Below are positions 7,554 through 14,700 of a stretch of 29,347 bases of DNA, one piece after another. The DNA is from Thermoplasmata archaeon. GTDB taxonomy: Archaea; Thermoplasmatota; Thermoplasmata; Lutacidiplasmatales; UBA184. Every line of letters begins with the position of its first letter. The first letter of the stretch is position 1. The stretch spans positions 1 to 29,347 of the forward strand of contig JASHVA010000118.1 in assembly GCA_030039715.1 (NCBI GenBank). The letters are read 5' to 3'. The position numbers were made by a program, and so were the translations under genes. The notes below the pieces were generated by a model, which was not told the DNA's origin, made no database searches, and saw only the letters and a program-made list of their open reading frames with translations.

Positions 7554-8848
7554 TGGACGAGCGTAGGTCCCGGGAAGGGGCGTTCAGAGCGAAGGTATCG
7601 AACCTCGGGCCCCAAGTGGAAGATGCCCCGGTGAGCGAAGCAATCGACCGACCCCCGGGCAGCCTGCGTGTCGGGTACTTCGGCAGTCTGGTCGGCCGGT
7701 ACGTGCCCGGACAATGGGGGTCCGGCTTCGTCTTGGCACTGGCCTCCCTCCCGGAGGTCGCGGAGGTCGGTTTGGTTACTCCGGAACTCGACTCCGGGGA
7801 GGATACCGACCCGGTCCCGTATCCGCCGAAGGTGCGCTGGCTCGCCACCTATCGAATCGGTCGGATCGGTTCCCTCTTGCACGCCCTGCGTCGCCTGAGG
7901 GCCTGGCGTGGGGACCTTCTCGTCTTCAGTGCCAACACGACGTCTTTCGGCTCTCGCTCCGTCGCGAGCGCCGCCGGCCTCTGCCTGCCGTGGCTCGCGC
8001 GCCGGTTGCTCGGACTGCCGGTCGTACTCGTGTACCATAGCTCCCTGTTGACAACGGACGTGCGGGAGCTCGGGTATCACTCCGCCTTCGACCGTCTTCG
8101 GGGAGCATTGGCCGCCCGGCTCGAACGCGCCCTGTTCCGAGGCGTCCCAACTTTCGTCCTCCTCCGCTGTTATCGGGACCGATTGCTCCCTCGGGTCGCT
8201 CCCGCGACGGTCCGGTTCTTCGCGAACGAATTCCTCGAGGCAATTCCGACCATCACGATCAACCGTCTCGAGGACGGGCCGTCGCCCGGTACGAGCATCG
8301 GACGGGGCTCCGGCGTTCCGGCCGTTCTCCTGCACGGCTACTGGGGTCCGCAGAAGAACCTGGAAGGCGCGCTGGCCTCGCTTCGGACGCTGGCGAGGGA
8401 GGGCCTCCGCTTCCGTCTCACGCTGAGTGGGTCCGCGAACCCGCACTTTCCCGAATACCGGGAACGGCTTGACTCGATCGCGCGCGAGTACGCCGACATC
8501 GTGACCGAACGGCTCCCCTCGCCGTCGGAATCGGCCATCGCGGGTCTGATGTTGGACAACGACCTCCTACTGCTCCCCTACAACGCGAGCGGGGGGCAGT
8601 CGGGGGTCCTCGAGATCGCCTCGTGCTTCGACCTTCCCACGATCGTGGTCGACTTTCCGGAGTATCGCGAAAAGGCCGCGACGAAGCCGGGGGTGGTCCT
8701 CGCCCCTGTCACCGAATGGACGGCGATTGTACGAAGGACCCTGGAGGTCCCTTCGACTACCGTGCGCTCGCCAGCGCTCTCAGCACACCTCGGTCTCGCT
8801 CATGCGCAGGTGCGCTCGTTCCTGGAGGAGGCGCTCGCCAGCCGATGA
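7553..8848 (+). CDS. Glycosyltransferase, GT-B fold (GT4-like)
   Basis: A 431-residue protein with two Rossmann-like halves. The C-terminal half has H-G-Y-W-G-P-Q-K-N-L-E-G-A-L, resembling the G-x-x-x-x-x-K-N donor-site loop, and later L-L-L-P-Y-N-A-S-G-G-Q-S-G-V-L-E-I-A-S, the GT4 donor-binding stretch with the conserved glutamate of the E-x7-E motif. The first 40 residues (before V-G-Y-F-G-S-L-V-G-R-Y) look like a poorly conserved extension; an in-frame GTG at 7631 closer to this point is an alternative start. I keep the ATG at 7553 because it overlaps the previous stop (TGATG). It ends in a 4-base ATGA overlap with the next glycosyltransferase. Substrates are unknown. Confidence 0.75.
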   Translation: MDERRSREGAFRAKVSNLGPQVEDAPVSEAIDRPPGSLRVGYFGSLVGRYVPGQWGSGFVLALASLPEVAEVGLVTPELDSGEDTDPVPYPPKVRWLATYRIGRIGSLLHALRRLRAWRGDLLVFSANTTSFGSRSVASAAGLCLPWLARRLLGLPVVLVYHSSLLTTDVRELGYHSAFDRLRGALAARLERALFRGVPTFVLLRCYRDRLLPRVAPATVRFFANEFLEAIPTITINRLEDGPSPGTSIGRGSGVPAVLLHGYWGPQKNLEGALASLRTLAREGLRFRLTLSGSANPHFPEYRERLDSIAREYADIVTERLPSPSESAIAGLMLDNDLLLLPYNASGGQSGVLEIASCFDLPTIVVDFPEYREKAATKPGVVLAPVTEWTAIVRRTLEVPSTTVRSPALSAHLGLAHAQVRSFLEEALASR

Positions 8849-10050
8849 GGATCGCCGTCGTCACCCCCGACTTTCCGCCGTGGGCTCTCGGGGGGGCTCC
8901 GAATGCCGTCCGCGAGCTCGCCGAGCTCTGGGCCGCCGAGGGTCACGAAGTGACGGTCATCGCGTCGCGTCCTCGCTCTCGAGAAGGGCCACCGGCCGGG
9001 CCGGCTGCGTATCGGACGGTAGCGTTCGAGCTGCGGGAGGTCCCGCGCGCGTGGCACGAGGCGGCGTACTTCTCCCCGATGACTTCCGAGGCCCACCGCG
9101 CATTCCGAACTTTCGCGGAGTCCGCTACCCGACGGTACGACGTTGTGGTTCTGGTGGGGCTACTCGAGACCGTCCCGCGTGAGTTTCTTCGGCATGCGAC
9201 GGAGCCGCGGGAGCGCATCGTCAGTCTCCAATTCGGCGTTTCGGCCGCACGAGGCCATGCGATTCTCCATCCCCTGGCGGAAGCCGCCTATCGCACCTAC
9301 GGCCGTCGGCTCGGGCGGCGGCTCGCCCGCGTGGTCGTCTTCAGCCGAGAGGGAGAGGAAGAATGGGAGCGGTACGTTCGGCCGGGACTCCATCGTCCTC
9401 CCGAGCGGGGCTGGCTCGGGATCAACGGCGAGGAACTCACTCGAGAGCTCGAAGCGATACGCGTTCACCCCGAGCCGGCCGAAGTTTGGCGGACGCATCA
9501 GGGAATACGCGCACCTTACCTCCTGGTCATCGGTCGCAACGACCGGGCGAAGGGCTTCGACACGGCACTCGAGGCGTTCGGGCTGATCGCGCGAGAGGTC
9601 CCGGATCTCGCGTTCGTGCTCGCCGGCGACCGGACCCCGTTCACGGAGGAACTTGAGCGCCGCGCGCGCGAACTCGGAGTTGCCGGTCGTGTCCGGATCT
9701 TGGGCCGTGTTTCGGGACCCGAGCGGATGATCCTACTGTCCGGAGCTCGCCTCTTCATGATACCTTCCCGGAAAGAGGGGTACGGACTCAACGCCGTGCT
9801 CGCCCGGGTGACAGGGGTCCCGACGGTGGCCACTAGTACCGGTGCGCACGCCGAGATCCTCGACGACCCGACCCGCTTCCTCCTCGTACCCCCCGAGGAC
9901 CCGGCCGGTCTCGCCCGCGCGATCCGCGCCGCGATCGCCCGGACCACCCCTCCCCTATCGATCGACCCGGGCCAACTCGCCCGCTTCGACCGCGGGCGCC
10001 TCGCCCGCCAGCTCCTTACGGCCGGTCCGGACCGGAGGGTCCCCCGGTAA
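8845..10050 (+). CDS. Family 4 glycosyltransferase (GT-B fold)
   Basis: A 401-residue group 1 glycosyltransferase. The N-terminus M-R-I-A-V-V-T-P-D-F-P-P-W-x-L-G-G-A is the usual acceptor-side start of GT4 enzymes, and the donor site shows V-I-G-R-N-D-R-A-K-G-F-D-T-A-L and P-S-R-K-E-G-Y-G-L. The second glutamate of the E-x7-E motif is replaced: the residue eight after E is leucine (E-G-Y-G-L-N-A-V-L). Otherwise the fold looks intact, so catalytic competence is open. The ATG at 8845 overlaps the previous stop (ATGA), making this the third gene of the DUF2079-GT-GT operon; an open frame reaches 8623 but lies within the previous gene. It converges with the DPM-like gene, 17 bases apart. Confidence 0.85.
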   Translation: MRIAVVTPDFPPWALGGAPNAVRELAELWAAEGHEVTVIASRPRSREGPPAGPAAYRTVAFELREVPRAWHEAAYFSPMTSEAHRAFRTFAESATRRYDVVVLVGLLETVPREFLRHATEPRERIVSLQFGVSAARGHAILHPLAEAAYRTYGRRLGRRLARVVVFSREGEEEWERYVRPGLHRPPERGWLGINGEELTRELEAIRVHPEPAEVWRTHQGIRAPYLLVIGRNDRAKGFDTALEAFGLIAREVPDLAFVLAGDRTPFTEELERRARELGVAGRVRILGRVSGPERMILLSGARLFMIPSRKEGYGLNAVLARVTGVPTVATSTGAHAEILDDPTRFLLVPPEDPAGLARAIRAAIARTTPPLSIDPGQLARFDRGRLARQLLTAGPDRRVPR

Positions 10051-10067
10051 GGTGTCCTTCGCCTGCC

Positions 10068-11051
10068 CTACGAGCCGAGTTCGGACCGCCCGTGCGGCTT
10101 GGCGGTCCCACTGACGGACGGTGAGTTCGGTCCAACCCGACGGCGGGCATCGAACTCGGTTCGCTTTGCGGCCACGAGTTGCGTGAAGAAGACCCGGAAG
10201 AAGGCGAAGCCTCGCAACACCTTGCTTTCCCCGTTCTTTCGTTCCCGGAACACGTACGGCACCTCGGCGATCCGGGGATGCTTCATCATCGCCAGAACGA
10301 AGACCAGCGTTTCGTACCCGCGAAGGTCTCGAGTGAACGGCACGAGCGAGCTGCGACGCACGGCGAAGAACCCGGAGGTCGGATCCGAGATCCCCCGGGT
10401 GTTCCGGATGGTCGCCTGGATCAGGACCGCTGCGACACGGGAGACCAGCCCGCGGAACGCGGTCCTCCCGCCCGTGCTGCCGCCGGGTCCAAAGCGGGTT
10501 CCGACCGCGACGTCCGCCCCCCGAGCCAACCCGTCCAGGAGTTTGGGAATTGCAGACGGGGGATGTTGTCCGTCCGAGTCCATGACGACGATGTAGGGTG
10601 TCTGGGAGTTGGAAATCCCTTGGATATGGGCTCCCACAATCGTTTGCGGGGCGGGGTTGAAAATGCATCGAAGCGAACCGTCGGACCGGGCCGAAGCGAG
10701 CAAGTATTCGCGGGTTCCGTCGGAACTGCCATCGTCTACGATCATTAACTGCACGCCCGGGCCGACGGCGGCCTCGATCTCGGACAGAACGGTGGGGAGG
10801 TTGGCCCGCTCGTTGATCGTCGCAAGGAGGACCGTCACGTCGCAGGGATCGACGACGCCGGCGGACGCGGCACGGGGGGTCGGCGACGCGGTCTCCCGAC
10901 CGGGCATCGGATGCGGAGCCACCGGCCGGTCGGCGTCCCAATCCGAGAATGTGTCGACGAGGGAGGTCGGCATGTCGACGATCGCGCTCGCCGCGAGAGG
11001 CGGGGCTGGGGTCGGGGCGACCGTCAAGCCGGCAGCGGCGGGAGGCGTCAT
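10068..11051 (-). CDS. DPM-like family 2 glycosyltransferase (polyprenyl-phosphate sugar synthase)
   Basis: A 327-residue GT2 of the dolichol-phosphate mannose synthase type, which loads a sugar from a nucleotide donor onto a polyprenyl phosphate for use outside the membrane. The domain starts near residue 71 (V-T-V-L-L-A-T-I-N-E-R-A-N-L-P) and includes I-V-D-D-G-S-S-D-G-T (104-113), V-M-D158-S-D160-G-Q-H-P-P and D-P-T-S-G-F-F-A-V-R-R, all characteristic. There is no C-terminal GtrA-like or four-helix membrane part, so it is the soluble, bacterial/archaeal short form. The first 70 residues are a Pro/Ala-rich low-complexity extension. The ATG at 11051 has a TATA box 30-35 bases upstream. Context: the last gene of the glycan island, on the opposite strand to its neighbours, and a likely supplier of lipid-linked sugar to a GT-C enzyme. 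Confidence 0.85.
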   Translation of the reverse strand: MTPPAAAGLTVAPTPAPPLAASAIVDMPTSLVDTFSDWDADRPVAPHPMPGRETASPTPRAASAGVVDPCDVTVLLATINERANLPTVLSEIEAAVGPGVQLMIVDDGSSDGTREYLLASARSDGSLRCIFNPAPQTIVGAHIQGISNSQTPYIVVMDSDGQHPPSAIPKLLDGLARGADVAVGTRFGPGGSTGGRTAFRGLVSRVAAVLIQATIRNTRGISDPTSGFFAVRRSSLVPFTRDLRGYETLVFVLAMMKHPRIAEVPYVFRERKNGESKVLRGFAFFRVFFTQLVAAKRTEFDARRRVGPNSPSVSGTAKPHGRSELGS

Positions 11052-11080
11052 TTTGTGTCCCTAAGAGCGGGGGCACTGGG

Positions 11081-11086
11081 TATAAC
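11081..11086 (-). promoter_or_regulatory. TATA box of the DPM-like gene
   Basis: GTTATA on the minus strand lies about 32 bases before the ATG at 11051 and predicts a near-leaderless transcript. The 210-base region 11052-11261 otherwise holds only weak signals; the plus-strand reading TATAAC could also drive a short open frame at 11116. Confidence 0.5.
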
Positions 11087-11261
11087 CCCACCGGTCGAAC
11101 TGAACGGTCGATATCATGGCCGCTTTGGGAGTCGCCGTGCACCCACGAATCGGCCTCCGGCCGCTCAGGACGACCGTCCGAGGTATGCTCCCGAGCGTGG
11201 GTTTTGTGGCCATCGCAAGGTTGACAAACCCCCACGAATTCGGTCCTTTCCCTGAAATCCT

Positions 11262-11777
11262 ATGCAGCCGTACAATCTGAAGGCCCGAGTGGCGGCCGGA
11301 GTGGCGATCTTCCGCGACGACCGCATCCTCTTGCTCCACCGCTCCCCGATGGTCGCCAACCCGGGGGCATGGGATCTTCCCCTCGGGCACGTGGACCGCG
11401 GCGAGTCCCTGCTGCGCGCCGCGCGGCGAGAGACGAAGGAGGAGACCGGCTTCCAGGTCCAGATCGGGCCCCTCTTCCACGCGGACGTCTACCGCACGCT
11501 GTCGAAGAAGGGAAAGATCCGCCCCACCGTCGGCGTCTTCTTCCACTGCCGGGCCCCCGGCCGCAAGGTCCCCCGGCTCGACACGAACGAGCATACGGAA
11601 TATGCCTGGGTGCGGGAGTCCGAGCTACGGGACTACCCCACGGCCCCGTACGTCGAGCGGGCCGTGAGAGCGGCGTTCGCGTCCCGGGAAAGCGGCGGCA
11701 AGATGGACCCCGAGCTCGTCGCGAAGGCGATCTACCCGACGCTGGGCCACCACGCGGCCCTGCCGGTCCCGGCGTAG
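11262..11777 (+). CDS. Nudix hydrolase
   Basis: A 171-residue Nudix protein. The box G42-x5-E48-x7-R56-E57-x-x-E60-E61-x-G63-F is complete, so it should hydrolyse a nucleoside diphosphate linked to another group. The substrate is not evident; the surrounding pattern (A-G-V-A-I-F-R-D-D-R-I-L-L-L-H-R-S, then G-A-W-D-L-P-L-G-H) is of the general MutT/Nudix type rather than a specific ADP-ribose class. The ATG at 11262 gives a normal N-terminus, with the first strand at residue 9. The TATA signal is weak (GAATTC at 11236-11241). It converges with the giant surface protein gene with 19 bases between stops. Confidence 0.88.
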   Translation: MQPYNLKARVAAGVAIFRDDRILLLHRSPMVANPGAWDLPLGHVDRGESLLRAARRETKEETGFQVQIGPLFHADVYRTLSKKGKIRPTVGVFFHCRAPGRKVPRLDTNEHTEYAWVRESELRDYPTAPYVERAVRAAFASRESGGKMDPELVAKAIYPTLGHHAALPVPA

Positions 11778-11796
11778 TTCGACTCCGGTCCCGGGG

Positions 11797-14700
11797 TCAC
11801 TTCGAGGGCGGCGCGCCCTCGTCCGCCGCCGGCTCCTCCTGCGAGAGCTCCCGGGGCGACTTCTTGAACATCTGCTGGCTCATTCGCTCGAGACGCGCGA
11901 TCAGCAGGTCGATATCCTCCTCCCCGGGCGCACCCGCCGCCGCAGTCGCCGATGCCGTCGGCGGAGCGGTCGGGCCCGGGACCGCGACGGCCGCCGATTC
12001 CGCCGCCGCCGCGCGGTCGGTGACCGGCGCGAGGGACGCGGCCGACCCGGTCCACGGTTGGACCGGAGCCGTCGTCCGACCCGGCGAAGAAGCACGCGGG
12101 CGGTGATGCCGACGGTGCTCGTAGGCGAGGAGCAGCGCGAGGACGAGGGCGGCGGCGAGGCCGATCGCCACGACGATCCACCACGGGAAGGTCGACGGGG
12201 AAGAGGAGGGCGGCGGAGGCGGCGAGGAGGTCACCGTGAACGAGGAAGTGGAGAGCGTGGTCCCCGACCGCGTAGAGATCACGATCGGACCGGCGCCCGA
12301 GGTCGGCACCTGGAACGAGCAGGCGAACGCTCCGTTCGTGTCGGTCAGGCCCGAGCAGAGCGTCTGGGTGTTGTTCCAGACGACGGCGTACCCGACCGAG
12401 GCACCGAAGCCGGTTCCGTTCACTTCGACCGTCGCGCCCACTCCGGCGCTCGTCGGGGCGAGGCTGACCTCGGCCTCCACCGTGAACGAACTCGGGACCG
12501 AGATCGAGCCCTCGAACGTCGTCAGAGTGTGGGCGCCTCCGGGCGAGAGCGGCACGAGGAACGCGCACGCGAACGTGCCGTTCGGCGTGGTGCCCACGAT
12601 GCAGACGGTCGTCGTCGAGTTCCACACGATCGTCACGCTGCCCGAGGCGTCGAATCCCGCGCCGAGGACGTCGACGCTCGTGCCGACCGTGCCCGAGGCG
12701 ACGGAGAGGGCCACGAGCGCGCTCACGACGAACGCCGCACTCGCCACGTTCGAGCCCTGGACCGCGACGATCGATCCCGCGCCGCCCGAGACGTCCGGAA
12801 GGCGGAAGGCGCAGCTGAGCGAACCCGAGGCGCTCGTCGTGCCGGAGCAGAGATCGCCCGAGCCGTTCCAGGTGATCACGAACGCCGCGCCGGAGCCGAA
12901 CCCTCCGCCGGTGGCGTTGATGAGGGTCCCCGGAGCGCCGGTGCTCACGCTCAACGTCAGCGACGGCACGACCTGGTAGTCCACGGAAGCCGTGTTCTCG
13001 CCTTCGTCCGCCGTCACCACGTGCGTGCCGGCCGTGGAGGCGGGGATCGCGAACGTGCAACCGAACTCTCCCAGGCCGTTCGTCAGCGCCCCGCACAGCA
13101 CGGTCGAGGTGTCCCACGTGAGCGAGAACGGCGCGTCCGGGTCGAAGCCGGCGCCCGTGACCGTCTCCGGGGTGCCCACGAACCCTACTGTGTCGGAGAT
13201 CGAGATCGACGCCTCGACCGTGAACGCCGCGGTCGCGGTGTTCGTGCCCTCGGTCGCGCTCAGCGTCTCCACGCCGCTCACCGCGATCGGGACCGCGAAC
13301 GAGCAGCTGAACTGGCCTGCCGAATCCGTCGAGCCCCCCGTGCAGAGCACGGTGGAGGAGTTCCAATCGAGCGTGAACGCGGTCACCGCGTCAAAGCCCG
13401 TGCCGACCGCCGTAACGCTCGACCCGACGATCCCCGCGATCGGAGTAACGCTCAGCTGCGGCTCGACCGTCCAGTCGGTCGAGGCCGTCGTCGCCCCGAC
13501 GACCCCCGCGACCGAGTAGGTCCCGTCATGGGTGCTCGGGATCGTGCCCGAGCATTGAAGCACGCCGGCAGCGTCCGTGGACGTCGTGCAGAGGGTCGTC
13601 GTAGCGTTCCACTCGACGGAAGCGGCGGTCGAGGCGGGGAATCCCGCGCCCATCCATTGAACGCTTTGCCCGACGTTCCCGTACGTCGGGCTGGCGCTGA
13701 GGCTCGCGGTGACGGTGAACGTCGCGGAAGGCGTGTTGGTTCCCTCGGCGAGCTCCACAGAGTACCCCCCGCCGGGGGTCGAAGGGACGGAGAACGTGCA
13801 GGACGCCGTTCCGATCGAGCTGGTCGTGTTCGCGCAACCGAGGGGACTGCCGGACCAGGCGAGGACATAGACGGCATCGGCGTCCAGCCCTTCCGCCTGG
13901 GCCGTCACCGTGGTACCGACCGGGCCGGAGGCGGGGTTCAGCTCCAGCGACGCCGTCACGGTGAACGGTTCGAACAGGAGCAGCGTGCTCGATAGGTAGA
14001 CGTCCACGTCGTGGCCACCCGAGGTCGTTGGCGGCACGGTGAGCGTCGTCCCCGAAGGGATTTCCCCGGCCGCCGTGGAAGTGAACGAGGTGGCGTTCGC
14101 GAGGCACGACTCGATGCCGACCACGAAGCAGTACTGGTACGAGGTCGAGGGGACGTAGCCGCTCCCGGTGAGCGCGATGACGCCCCCCACCGGACCGGAG
14201 GTCGGACTCAGGTCAAGCGATTGCGTCGTGACGGTGAACGGCGCAGAGATCACGTACGCGCCGTCGTACGAAACATCGACGTAGTAGGCGCCCGGCGCCG
14301 AGCTGTCGGGGATCGTGAGCGTTACGGCGGAGGGGACGGATCCGTTCGCGAGCGCCGTGAAGGTGCTCGGGGAACCGGAACAGGCGCTCTGGGTGGCCAG
14401 GAGGCAGTAATCGTAGACGGTCCCCGAGCTGAAGCCCGTTCCCTGCAGCGTCACGGTCGTGTCGACCGGCCCGTCGGATTGGCTTAGCGAGAAGCTGGTC
14501 GTGACCGTGAACGTCGCGCTGGCGAGGAAGTTCCCGCCCTGGTAGACGCCCACGACGTTCGGGCCCGACGACGAGGCGGGCACCGCGGCCGGGGTGCACT
14601 CGAAGCCGCCGTCGGCGCCGGAGGTCGTCGTGCAGATCGTCGTTCCGGCGTTCCACTTGGCGGTGAGGGACGCGCTCGCCGGAAACCCGGTCCCCGCGAC

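Noticed and set aside
12058..13995. Plus-strand open frame of 645 codons opposite the giant surface protein
   Set aside because: Composition is almost entirely Arg, Glu, Asp, Gly; it is the reverse of the repeated Ser/Thr/Gly-rich gene and shows no fold.
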